From: Streptomyces neyagawaensis
Lineage (GTDB): Bacteria > Actinomycetota > Actinomycetes > Streptomycetales > Streptomycetaceae
Direction: 5' to 3'
Length of the DNA: 64,000 bases
Assembly (NCBI RefSeq): GCF_023516595.1
Contig: NZ_JAMGBG010000048.1
Span: 1-64,000 of the forward strand
A program made the position numbers and the translations under genes. Position 1 is the first letter of the stretch; each line of letters starts with the position of its first letter. Below are positions 7,891 to 15,900 of this stretch, one piece after another. Under the pieces are notes generated by a model, which was not told where the DNA came from, made no database searches, and saw nothing but the letters and a program-made list of their open reading frames with translations.

Positions 7891-9012
7891 TCACTTCACG
7901 TGCACTTTCATTCCGAACAGTTTTTCCGCATTTCGGAACGAAATTTTCTCCTTGGCTTCGCGTGGCATATCGACTCCGCGGAACCAGTCGGTTTGAGCTT
8001 TCGTATTTGCAAACGGATAGTCGGTTGCAAACATCACTCGATCCACGCTTATGAACTTCAGCAGGAGATCGAGCAGTTCAGTCTGGGGGAATGCGCTGGT
8101 TGTGAACCAGAAATTGTCATGGAAGTACTGCTCGAACGGCTTGTCCAGGCTTTCCTCAGTCACTTCGCTCATCTTCTCCACGATGCGCTTGTAGAAGAAC
8201 GGAAGGCCCTCCCCCATGTGGCCGATGATAATCTGGAGCTTGGGATGTGTGTCGAATACTCCTGAGGTGATCATTCGAAGGCACTGAGTAACGACTTCCT
8301 GGTGCCATCCGTATGCAGAGATGCTGAGAACCTGGTCCTGGAACTCCTTCTGATATTCCGGCCGCATATTGCTGTAGTAGATTTCGAAAACCTCGTCAGG
8401 CGGCAGGCCCGGATGGATGTATATCGGCACATCAAGGGCTTCGGCGCGCGCCAGCAGGGGCTCAAAATCGGGATGGTCGAGGAATTTCTTCCCGATGATT
8501 CCATTGGTCAAGCATCCCAGGAAGCCATCTTCCCGAACTGTGCGTTCCAGTTCGTCTGCCGAGGCCTCCGGATTCTGCAGAGGCAAGGTTGCAAATGCCT
8601 TGAACCGCCCCGGATAGGTGGCCATCGGTCCATCGACGAGCATCTTGTTGAGGCGATACGCAAAATCGATGCCCTTCTGACCCTTGACATTCTGCACACC
8701 TGGCGTATGTGCGGAGAGGATTTGAACGTTGATCCCCGCCTCATCCATTGCACCGATGCGGCGCGGGCCGAGCTCGGCAAGACCAGTATCCTCGAGGAAC
8801 AGCCTGTCGTTCAGCACCATCAACTCACGGGTGGAAAAGGTCTCTTCCGTGCCGATGAAGGGCAGGTCCTGGTCCCGCAGTGAAATGTCCGACGTCTTGT
8901 CCGAAGTCTCGTCCTCGTTCGCTGCCGAGACAATGGCATGCGTGGACAAGCCGGCACCAATGCCAAGTGCCGTGGCGGCGGTCAGAAGGCCGCGGCGTCC
9001 CATGGGCTTCAT
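7891..9012 (-). CDS. Tat-exported amidohydrolase-2 (decarboxylase-like), low GC
   Basis: 373 aa. The N terminus MKPMGRRGLLTAATALGIGA looks like a twin-arginine signal. The body is of the PF04909 group that includes gamma-resorcylate and 5-carboxyvanillate decarboxylases: IYIHPGLPPDE, IIGHMGEGLPFFYKR and FATDYPFAN supply the usual metal and catalytic His/Asp. The first metal motif, normally E-E-H in decarboxylases, reads EET here (residues 56-58), so one metal ligand is lost. Base composition is much lower in GC than all neighbours, with AT-rich third positions, and codon choice looks proteobacterial; this suggests recent transfer. It is a lone gene with its own terminator. Function could be decarboxylase, hydrolase or a non-catalytic binder. 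Confidence 0.65.
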   Translation of the reverse strand: MKPMGRRGLLTAATALGIGAGLSTHAIVSAANEDETSDKTSDISLRDQDLPFIGTEETFSTRELMVLNDRLFLEDTGLAELGPRRIGAMDEAGINVQILSAHTPGVQNVKGQKGIDFAYRLNKMLVDGPMATYPGRFKAFATLPLQNPEASADELERTVREDGFLGCLTNGIIGKKFLDHPDFEPLLARAEALDVPIYIHPGLPPDEVFEIYYSNMRPEYQKEFQDQVLSISAYGWHQEVVTQCLRMITSGVFDTHPKLQIIIGHMGEGLPFFYKRIVEKMSEVTEESLDKPFEQYFHDNFWFTTSAFPQTELLDLLLKFISVDRVMFATDYPFANTKAQTDWFRGVDMPREAKEKISFRNAEKLFGMKVHVK

Positions 9013-9094
9013 GTCAGTCTCTCTTCCTTTGTTTGTGTGGTGCGGTATCCGTGCGGCATCCGCCTGCGAGATGCTTCAGATCGACCCTTCGTCG

Positions 9095-9553
9095 TTACCG
9101 GGCGCGCCCAGGTGTCCACCACGTCGCGTCCCCCTCGTCGACCTCGGCGCCGGCCACGCCGGTCCCGCCGAAACTCTGCCGGCCGAGACCAGGGGTCTTC
9201 GCGTCCTGCTCGCTCTCCGGTGCGAATTGGGCCCCGGTCAGGAACGCCGTCTTGGTCAGGCCCGGATCGATCATCTGGCACCGGTACCCGTCCGAGCCGC
9301 CGCCCTCGGCGGCGCGGGCGTACTCCGGCCATCCTCAGGTCGAGGAACCGCTCGCCGGCGCGCAGCGGCTGTGGTGGAGCTGACGACCCGCCCGCGTGCG
9401 CGCTGTGCGGGCCGACCGCGGCGGGCCCGCACTGTTGTCGGCGTGCTGCCCGCGGGCGGCGACAGGGAACGCCGTCGCCAGCGCCCTGGTGGCCGCCGCG
9501 AACCTCAACCGCCCGGGCGGCGCTTTCCCTGACGGCGCTGCGTCGACTGCCAT
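9095..9553 (-). pseudogene. degenerate oxidoreductase-like gene with an internal stop
   Basis: A frame opening MAVDAAPSGKAPPGRL is interrupted by TGA (9335-9337) and continues to TAA at 9095-9097. The distal part contains YRCQMIDPGLTKTAFLTG, similar in style to the PG-x-x-x-T region of short-chain dehydrogenases, but no nucleotide-binding motif remains. The proximal 15 codons and the leader are copied from, or into, the start of the MMPL gene at 11144. The gene is probably a chimera that decayed. Confidence 0.4.
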
Positions 9554-9630
9554 CACCGGCCTCCTGCATACGGGTTGCATCGCTTATCCGGATGCCTACT
9601 TCCTACAGAGCGAACCTGAGACGAACGTTA
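9506..9630 (-). repeat. inverted duplication, copy 1 (promoter/leader of the MMPL gene)
   Basis: This segment, read on the minus strand, aligns without gaps to 11067-11191 on the plus strand; by my count 108 of 125 bases agree. The best-kept core contains ATCCGGAT, GCAACCCGTATGC, AGGAGG and the ATG of the downstream frame. It therefore duplicates an upstream region, ribosome site and first codons. Confidence 0.8.
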
Positions 9631-9770
9631 GAACCCGCCTTAAACCGTCGCGGTGCAGAGGCCGGACGGATTCTCGACGGCCGACGCTGTCGCATATGGC
9701 TCTCGTCGCCCCGTGGATCCATGCTGTGTACCGGTGTGAGAATCCCTGAATGCGCTCGACCGATGACACG

Positions 9771-10165
9771 ATGCCGGTCATTCTCTGGCCGGCGGCCAGC
9801 GATCTGCGTCCCTTTATCGAACAGTTGGCACCGTTCTACCGTGTCGCCTCGAAATCCGGGTCAGCTCAGTTCACGTCGGCACGATGGATGATCGGTGAGG
9901 CGCTCACGTCGCCCTGTTCCATGCCCACTACCCGCTGATCGCCTTCGTTGGAGAGCGGCTCTTCGTCTACCGGATCGAGTTCGTCGACCCGCCCTCCCGG
10001 GCCGCCGCCCTCGGCAGTTTCGGTTTCACTCTCTTGACTGCGGCGGACCTCCTGTCCTCGCTGGAGGATGAAGACACTTCGGCTCTGTCGAAGGCGGAGT
10101 GGCGCCAGATCAAGCACTGGCAGGCCGCGATTCTTGGCGCGGCGATCTTCAACTCGTGGGACTGA
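9771..10165 (+). pseudogene. hypothetical protein gene with one frameshift
   Basis: Two adjoining frames read as one protein of about 130 aa: MPVILWPAASDLRPFIEQLA through FTSARWMIG, then after a frame change near 9890, AHVALFHAHYPLIAFVGERL to LGAAIFNSWD with TGA at 10163-10165. Amino-acid composition (balanced, aromatic-rich, few arginine runs) differs from GC shadow frames, which supports former coding. An ATG at 9750 is an alternative start. I do not recognise the family. Confidence 0.45.
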
Positions 10166-10444
10166 CGGGTCACTCAACCAGCCTTGGCAGGCGCTCAAGG
10201 TCCGTTGGCGCAGAACAACACAACCCTTCCACTCGTCGGCACGTACACCAAGGCCCGGTGCTCCAACAAAGACGTCATGCCAAGTGCTGTTGCGGAGCCT
10301 GCCGTTCGCCTGCCAGGCGGGCGATACGTCCCCTCGTGATCGGGTGTCTGCACCGCCTGCGCCCCTGCCGCCGACAGGGCCTCCGCCCTGCGAACCGATG
10401 GCAACGGGCGCGGGCGCGACGGGCCGACCGGCACGCTCTGCCAT

Positions 10445-10595
10445 GCCTCGGGTGGACCCGGTCCCACGCCTGGCCTCGGCCTTGCCGTGCTTCGGTGGTC
10501 GCCCGCCCCGGGGGTAGGCCAGGGCGTACTCCGTGATCGAGGGCTTCGGCAGCCGCATCACCCGGTCGCTGCGGATCCGCCCGACCTGCCCGGCA
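10445..10595 (-). pseudogene. transposase fragment
   Basis: The minus strand reads VGRIRSDRVMRLPKPSITEY and GGRPPKHG, followed in another frame by AQAWDRVHPR. These phrases occur in the same order in a common Streptomyces transposase group (DDE type). Residues between KHG and AQAWDRVHPR appear deleted, and both ends are missing. It is a short internal scrap. Confidence 0.45.
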
Positions 10596-10650
10596 GGAGC
10601 CCTGAGGCGACCCCGCCCGCAGACGGCTGTGGGAGATGTTCTCCGACCTG

Positions 10651-10731
10651 ACGTCCGGCAAGACCTGGGCGACGCCCACCGGTACGTCGTCGGCATGGAC
10701 GTCCGGTAAGACCTGGGCGAAGACCACCGGT
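10651..10731. repeat. 33-bp direct repeat, two copies
   Basis: 10651-10683 and 10699-10731 differ at three positions (30/33 match) and begin ACGTCCGG, with AAGACCTGGGCGA inside. They lie 48 bases apart, between the transposase scrap and the monooxygenase remnant. Role unknown; probably a local duplication. Confidence 0.6.
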
Positions 10732-10739
10732 TCGACGGC

Positions 10740-11057
10740 GCCCTGTGCCCGGACACGGAGTTGACGCCGGCGCGGCCCAACCCGGACGTCGTCACCGCGG
10801 TGACCCGGTCGGCGGACCTGCTGCGTAAGGGTCGTGGGCTCCTGCTCGACCTCGTCGACCGCGCGGAGGCCCGCGACACCGCGGCCGCGTGGAGCACGCG
10901 GGTCAACGCCGTCACCGCCCGCACGGGCCGGGCGGACGTCGACGCGTTCCTCATCCGGCCCGACGGCCTCGTCGCCTGGGCCCTGCCCACCGGGCGGGAC
11001 CTCGACGCCGTCACGCTGGTGCGTGCGCTGAACACATGGTTCGGCCAACCGGCCTGA
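10740..11057 (+). pseudogene. C-terminal fragment of an aromatic-polyketide-type FAD monooxygenase
   Basis: The frame reads LCPDTELTPARPNPDVVTAV, LLRKGRGLLLDLVDR and a final VDAFLIRPDGLVAWALPTG. This is the thioredoxin-like C-terminal domain found in PgaE/RdmE-type flavin hydroxylases, where the phrase LxRPDGxVAW is typical. The FAD-binding and substrate domains are gone. The open frame from 10761 is therefore a stump, not a small gene. It lies 86 bases before the MMPL transporter; both may once have belonged to a specialised-metabolite or resistance locus. Confidence 0.6.
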
Positions 11058-11066
11058 GCACCGCAT

Positions 11067-11191
11067 TAACAGTCGTCTCAGCTTCGCTCAGTAGGAAGTC
11101 GGCATCCGGATAAGCAATGCAACCCGTATGCAGGAGGCTAGTGATGGCAGTCAGCGCAGCACCGTCGAGGGAAGCGCCGGCCAGCCGGTTG
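11067..11191 (+). repeat. inverted duplication, copy 2 (leader and start of the MMPL gene)
   Basis: Counterpart of 9506-9630. It contains the MMPL ribosome site AGGAGG (11132-11137), the chosen ATG (11144) and its first 16 codons (MAVSAAPSREAPASRL). The shared ATCCGGAT palindrome lies about 40 bases before the start and could be part of a regulatory site. Confidence 0.8.
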
Positions 11192-13294
11192 GCAGGCCGG
11201 TGGGTGCCGTGGTTGGTGATTGGCTTGTGGCTGGTGCTGGCGGCGGGCATGGTGCCGCTGAGCGGAAAGTTGAGCTCGGTCACCACCGACAGCGCCGTGG
11301 ACACCCTGCCGGCCAGTGCCGAGTCCACCAAGGTGGCGGTGCTGGACGACCGTCTCCCCGGTGGTGACAGCAACACCTTCGTCTTCGTGTACCACCGCGC
11401 CGGCGGCATGACCGACGCCGACCGCGCGACGGTCGAGCGCCATTACAACACCCTTGCCAAGCGGTACCCGCCGAAGACGACGGCGGCGGCCGGCGAGGAC
11501 GACGAGGGCTCACCGCTGAGCCCCTCCACCGACCGCAAGGCGATGATGTTCACCCTCGAGGTGAGCACGGCCTACGGCGCACCGGAGGAGATCGTCGGCC
11601 CGTTGCGTGACGCCGCCAAGGACCGCCCCTCCGGCCTGGAACTGGACGTGACCGGCCCGGGCGCGATCGACGGCGACATGGATGCCGTCTTCGACGGCAT
11701 CGACGTGCAGGTCCTCCTCACCACCATCGTCGTCGTCACGCTCCTGCTCATCCTCACCTACCGCAGCCCGGTGTTGTGGATCATCCCGTTGGTGGCCGTG
11801 GGAGCGGCCGCACTGACCGCGATGGGGACCGTCTACCTGCTCGTCAAGGGCTTCGGCATCGTGGTCAACGACCAGAACTCGGCGCTGCTGACGATCCTGG
11901 TGTTCGGCGTCGGCACGGACTACGCGCTGTTGCTCATCGCTCGATACCGGGAGGCACTGCACCACCAGGAGAACGTCCGGGTCGCGATGGTCCACGCGCT
12001 ACGTGGCGCGGCGCCGGCCATCGTCGCGTCCGCGGCCACCGTGGTCGCCGGCCTGCTCTGCCTGCTCGTCGCGGACCTGAACAGCACCAGCGGGTTGGGC
12101 CCGATCGGTGCGGCCGGAATCCTGTGTGCGCTGGTGGCCATGCTGACGCTGTTCCCGGCGGTGCTCGTGGTGCTCGGCAGGCGGATCTTCTGGCCGGCCA
12201 TCCCGCGGTTCAGCACGGCCGTGGAGGAGAAGCCGGGGCTGTGGGGACGGCTCGGCGCCGCCATCAGCCGCCGCCGGTGGGTGGCGACGCTCGGCTCGCT
12301 CGGAGTCCTCGGCGTGCTCGCCCTCGGGCTGGCGGGCAACACCGGCGCGCTGCGGGAGCAGGACCAGTTCCTGTCCGCGCCGGAGTCGGTCACCGGCTTC
12401 ACCGTTCTGCGCCAGCACTTCCCGGAGCTCGGCGGCCAGCCGATGACGGTCTTCACGCGGCCGGCGCACCAGGAGCGGGTGCTCGACGCCGTCAAGGACA
12501 CCCGCGGGGTGGCCCTGGCCGTCCCGGAGCAGACCAGCGGTGGCTGGGCCAACATCTCCGTGTTCCCGAAGGACGCGCCGGACACCGCCGCGGAGTACGA
12601 CACGATTCTGCGGGTGCGCACGGCCGTGCACGCGGTGAGCGGGGCGGAGGCGATCGTCGGCGGGCCGAGTGCGGAGAACCTCGACACCGAGGTGACCACC
12701 GCGCGCGACGAGAAGCAGGTGATCCCGCTGGTGCTCGCCGTCGTCCTGATCGTCCTCGGGCTGCTGTTGCGCGCGATCCTGGCCCCGCTGGTCCTGATGG
12801 CCACCGTGATCGTCTCATTCGCCGCAGCCTTCGGCGGCAGCGTGTTCGTCTTCGACACGATCCTCGGGTTCAAGGGGGTCGACTATTCGGTGCCGCTGCT
12901 GGCGTTCCTGTTCCTGGTGGCGCTCGGCGTCGACTACAACATCTTCCTGGCCAGCCGGGCCCGGGAGGAGACCGTGCGTCTGGGCACCAGAGAGGGCCTG
13001 CTCAAAGCCCTCTCGGCCACCGGTGGCGTCATCACCTCGGCAGGGCTGGTCCTGGCGGCCACGTTCGCGGTCCTCGTCACACTTCCGCTGGTGATGCTGA
13101 TCGAGGTCGGGTTCCTGGTGGCCTTCGGCGTGCTGCTCGACGCCCTGCTGGTGCGGTCGGTCCTGGTGCCCGCCCTCACCTTGCTGATCGGCCGGCGGAT
13201 GTGGTGGCCGAGCCGGCTGTCCCGGCCGGCGGCGGAGCTGCCGGCCGGTCAACAGCCGCTCGCCGACGACGTGGAGCCCGTGCTGCAACGGTGA
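11144..13294 (+). CDS. MMPL-family RND transporter
   Basis: 716 aa from ATG at 11144, six bases after AGGAGG; an ATG at 11117 is less likely. One N-terminal helix (WLVIGLWLVLAAGMVPL), an extracytoplasmic loop, then two blocks of membrane helices with the MMPL signatures GVGTDYALLLIARYREAL (about residues 258-275) and GVDYNIFLASRAREE (near 596-610). The duplicated layout and about twelve helices fit actinobacterial MmpL exporters that move lipids or drugs out using the proton gradient. It is followed by a strong terminator and a divergent-function but convergent two-component system. The substrate is unknown; the monooxygenase stump upstream hints at an aromatic metabolite. Confidence 0.85.
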   Translation: MAVSAAPSREAPASRLAGRWVPWLVIGLWLVLAAGMVPLSGKLSSVTTDSAVDTLPASAESTKVAVLDDRLPGGDSNTFVFVYHRAGGMTDADRATVERHYNTLAKRYPPKTTAAAGEDDEGSPLSPSTDRKAMMFTLEVSTAYGAPEEIVGPLRDAAKDRPSGLELDVTGPGAIDGDMDAVFDGIDVQVLLTTIVVVTLLLILTYRSPVLWIIPLVAVGAAALTAMGTVYLLVKGFGIVVNDQNSALLTILVFGVGTDYALLLIARYREALHHQENVRVAMVHALRGAAPAIVASAATVVAGLLCLLVADLNSTSGLGPIGAAGILCALVAMLTLFPAVLVVLGRRIFWPAIPRFSTAVEEKPGLWGRLGAAISRRRWVATLGSLGVLGVLALGLAGNTGALREQDQFLSAPESVTGFTVLRQHFPELGGQPMTVFTRPAHQERVLDAVKDTRGVALAVPEQTSGGWANISVFPKDAPDTAAEYDTILRVRTAVHAVSGAEAIVGGPSAENLDTEVTTARDEKQVIPLVLAVVLIVLGLLLRAILAPLVLMATVIVSFAAAFGGSVFVFDTILGFKGVDYSVPLLAFLFLVALGVDYNIFLASRAREETVRLGTREGLLKALSATGGVITSAGLVLAATFAVLVTLPLVMLIEVGFLVAFGVLLDALLVRSVLVPALTLLIGRRMWWPSRLSRPAAELPAGQQPLADDVEPVLQR

Positions 13295-13313
13295 GGGCGG
13301 TGGCACGGACGAG

Positions 13314-13348
13314 ATCCGGGACGGGCCTGAGGCCCGTCCCGGATTTTT
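13314..13348. terminator. rho-independent terminator after the MMPL gene
   Basis: ATCCGGGACGGGCC and GGCCCGTCCCGGAT form a perfect 14-bp stem with a TGA loop, followed by five T. It starts 20 bases after the MMPL stop. Confidence 0.85.
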
Positions 13349-13496
13349 CATGGGTCCGGCGGTCGCCGCCCTTTGGTCCTGCGCCGCGCGCCGGGGCTGG
13401 GGCCGGCGCGTCGCGGTGTCCTGGCCCGGCGGTGAGCCGCGCGGGGCCATGCCCGAGGGCCGCGGTCCCTTGTTCTGCGCGTGCCGCCGGGGCGGG

Positions 13497-14948
13497 TCAG
13501 CACGCCGCGGTGTCCTCCCCGGCGGTGAGCCGCGCGATCGGGGCTGGCGGGGCCGCGGCCGGAAGGTCGACCCGAAGCAGCGCGCCACCGCGTGCGGAGC
13601 GGGCGACGGTGGCCCGGCCGCCGTGGGCGTCGACGACCCGCTGCACGATCGACAGCCCCAGACCGGATCCCGGCAACGCCCGGGCGCTGTCGGCACGGTA
13701 GAACCGGTCGAACACCCGCGGTACGTCGGCGGGGTCGATGCCCGGCCCGGCGTCGTCGACCTCGAGCACCACCGACGCGTCCTCGGCACGCAGCCGCACC
13801 TGGACCGGCTGGTCCGCGGGGGACCACTTGCCGGCGTTGTCGATGAGGTTGAGCACCGCCCGCTCCAGCGCAGCGGGACGCCCGCTCACCCACACAGAGG
13901 TCACGTCGAGCGCGACCTCGATGTCGGGCACGCGGGAACGTGCCCGGGTCGCGGCGGCCGCCACCACGTCGGCGAGGTCGAGCACCTCGGTGCTCTCGTC
14001 GCTGACGTCACCGCGCGCCAGGTCGGTCAGTTCGGCGACAAGGGTGCTCAACTCGGCCACCTGGGCGCCGACATCGTTGAGCAGCCGGGTCCGGCTCTCC
14101 GCCGGCAGTGCGGTGTCCAGGGTGCCGCGCCGATCCAGCCGGATCAGCAGCTCGACGTTGAGGCGCAGGCTGGTGAGCGGGGTCTTGAGCTCGTGGGCGG
14201 CGTCCTCGGCGAGCAGTCGCTGGGCCCGCCGGGAGTCCCGGAGTGCGGCGAGCATGTCGTTGATCGACTGGATCAGCCGCCGGATCTCCCCACCGCCCTC
14301 ATCCGGGATGTCGGCGTCGAGATCCCGGGTGTGCGCGACACGTACCGCGGCGGCGGTCAGCCGGTCGATCGGTGCCAGCCCGGTCCGTGCCACGGTCCGC
14401 CCGACAAGGGCGCCGCCGACCACGCAGAGCAGCCCGATCAGCAACATGCCGAACCCGAACCGGTTGATCGGGCCGTCGTCGGCGAACTGGGCCACCTGGA
14501 CCGCGCCGTCGCCCGCCCTCAGCGTGTAGACGAGGTAGCCGTCCTCGTCGCTGTCGTCGGACTCCATCAGGTCGGCCGACGCGCCCCGCGCCACGCGCCC
14601 GGCGTGCTCGCTGACGGGGGGCAGCGCGGGTTGGCCGGCCGGCGTCCGGGTCGAGCCGTCGGGCAGGATGACCCGCACCAGCCGACCGGATCCGGGATAC
14701 GGCGGTAGCGGGACCTGCCCCAGACCGGCGCGCTGCGCGGTCGTCGCCAGGACGCGGGAGTCGGCGCGCAGCTGATTCTCGGCGGTGTCCCGCAGCTCCC
14801 AGCCCAGCAGTTCGCTGGCCACCTGGAAGGCCACGAACACACTGACCGCGATGGCCGTCGCCGCGATCACCGTCAGCCTGGCCCGCAGGGACCGCCCGCG
14901 CCACCACCGGGTCAGCCGACGCGGTCCCCGGCCGGCGGGCCCGCTCAC
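13497..14948 (-). CDS. two-component sensor histidine kinase (OmpR-partner type)
   Basis: 483 aa. TM1 lies at about 21-45 and TM2 at about 164-184, enclosing a 115-residue sensor domain outside the membrane, then a HAMP region, DHp H-box [13 protein letters not shown] with the phosphorylated His252, and the ATPase N box ([12 protein letters not shown]), G1 DAGPGID, F box FDRFYR and G2 GSGLGLS. This is the full complement for a working kinase. It overlaps the upstream response regulator by 4 nt (regulator first, kinase second). It is convergent with the MMPL gene, whose expression it may control; the signal is unknown. Confidence 0.92.
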   Translation of the reverse strand: MSGPAGRGPRRLTRWWRGRSLRARLTVIAATAIAVSVFVAFQVASELLGWELRDTAENQLRADSRVLATTAQRAGLGQVPLPPYPGSGRLVRVILPDGSTRTPAGQPALPPVSEHAGRVARGASADLMESDDSDEDGYLVYTLRAGDGAVQVAQFADDGPINRFGFGMLLIGLLCVVGGALVGRTVARTGLAPIDRLTAAAVRVAHTRDLDADIPDEGGGEIRRLIQSINDMLAALRDSRRAQRLLAEDAAHELKTPLTSLRLNVELLIRLDRRGTLDTALPAESRTRLLNDVGAQVAELSTLVAELTDLARGDVSDESTEVLDLADVVAAAATRARSRVPDIEVALDVTSVWVSGRPAALERAVLNLIDNAGKWSPADQPVQVRLRAEDASVVLEVDDAGPGIDPADVPRVFDRFYRADSARALPGSGLGLSIVQRVVDAHGGRATVARSARGGALLRVDLPAAAPPAPIARLTAGEDTAAC

Positions 14949-15637
14949 GGAGGGGTCTCCCGCAGCACGTAACCCAGGCCGCGCAGCGTGTAGATCAATC
15001 GCGGCTCACCCCCGGCCTCCAACTTGCGGCGCAGGTAGCTCACGTACACCTGGAGATTGTTGGCGGTGGCGCTCATGTCGAAGCCCCAGATCGCCTCGAA
15101 CAGCGCGTCGCGGGTCAGGACCCGGGTCGCGTTGCCCACGAGCACCTGCAGGAGGGAGAACTCGGTCCGGGTCAGGCGCAGCGGCCGCCCGCCGCGCCAC
15201 GCCTCGAACCTGTCGGGATCGAGCCGGACGTCGGCGAACGACAGGATCTGCGACTCCTCGTCGGTCGGCGTGCGCCGCCGTAGCAGGGCCCGCACCCGGG
15301 CCAGTAACTCCTCGGTGGCGAACGGCTTGGGCAGGTAGTCGTCGGCGCCCGCGTCCAGCCCCGTGACCCGGTCGGAGACCTGGTCACGGGCGGTCAGCAT
15401 CAGCACCGGCAGATCCCGACCCGCGGCCCGCAACCGCCGACAGGTCTCCAACCCGCCGAGGCGGGGCATCATCACGTCGAGGATCAGCAGATCCAGCGTG
15501 TCGCCGTCGGCCCCAACGACCCCGTCGAGCACGGCGAAACCGTTGGCGACGGTGCTGGTGTCGTAACCCTCGACCTGGAGCACCCGCTCCAGCGACTCAC
15601 GGATGGCCGCTTCATCATCCGCGATCATGATCCGCAC
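14945..15637 (-). CDS. OmpR/PhoB-family response regulator
   Basis: 230 aa. The receiver domain has the acidic pair DDE at 7-9, phospho-acceptor Asp54 in LILDVMMP, Thr in MLTAR (about 82) and Lys104 in PKPF. The C-terminal winged helix reads [20 protein letters not shown] and [14 protein letters not shown], the usual OmpR DNA-binding fold. It is the first gene of an operon with the kinase behind it (ATGA overlap). Start is ATG at 15637. The 260 bases upstream hold its promoter. Confidence 0.93.
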   Translation of the reverse strand: MRIMIADDEAAIRESLERVLQVEGYDTSTVANGFAVLDGVVGADGDTLDLLILDVMMPRLGGLETCRRLRAAGRDLPVLMLTARDQVSDRVTGLDAGADDYLPKPFATEELLARVRALLRRRTPTDEESQILSFADVRLDPDRFEAWRGGRPLRLTRTEFSLLQVLVGNATRVLTRDALFEAIWGFDMSATANNLQVYVSYLRRKLEAGGEPRLIYTLRGLGYVLRETPP

Positions 15638-15900
15638 GCCGGCCCGCCCCCTTCCAGTCGATGTTTTTGCCGCTCATTGTCCCCGATCAACCTGAGACCA
15701 GGATTAGAGCGTCGCTCGGGACCGCACCCTCACGGACACCTTGAGGAACGGAACCCACCGTCGACTCACGAGCACAACAGGTCCACATGACCGGCATCCG
15801 ACCCGGCAACCAGACAAGCAGACCCCCCGCGCCGGTCACAGGCACCCGGCATCCCCAGGCGGCTCCCACACCCAACCCCCAAGGGCGGGCAGGAGTTGAG
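15638..15900. other. intergenic region upstream of the OmpR-type operon
   Basis: No gene seen. It holds the promoter of the response regulator on the minus strand and the 3' flank of the next MMPL gene, which ends at 15901. No clear hairpin or dyad was picked out by eye. Confidence 0.4.

Noticed and set aside
9866-11035. A 389-codon minus-strand open frame
   Set aside because: Arginine/serine-rich translation; true coding fragments in this interval are short and in other frames or on the other strand (hypothetical pseudogene, monooxygenase stump).
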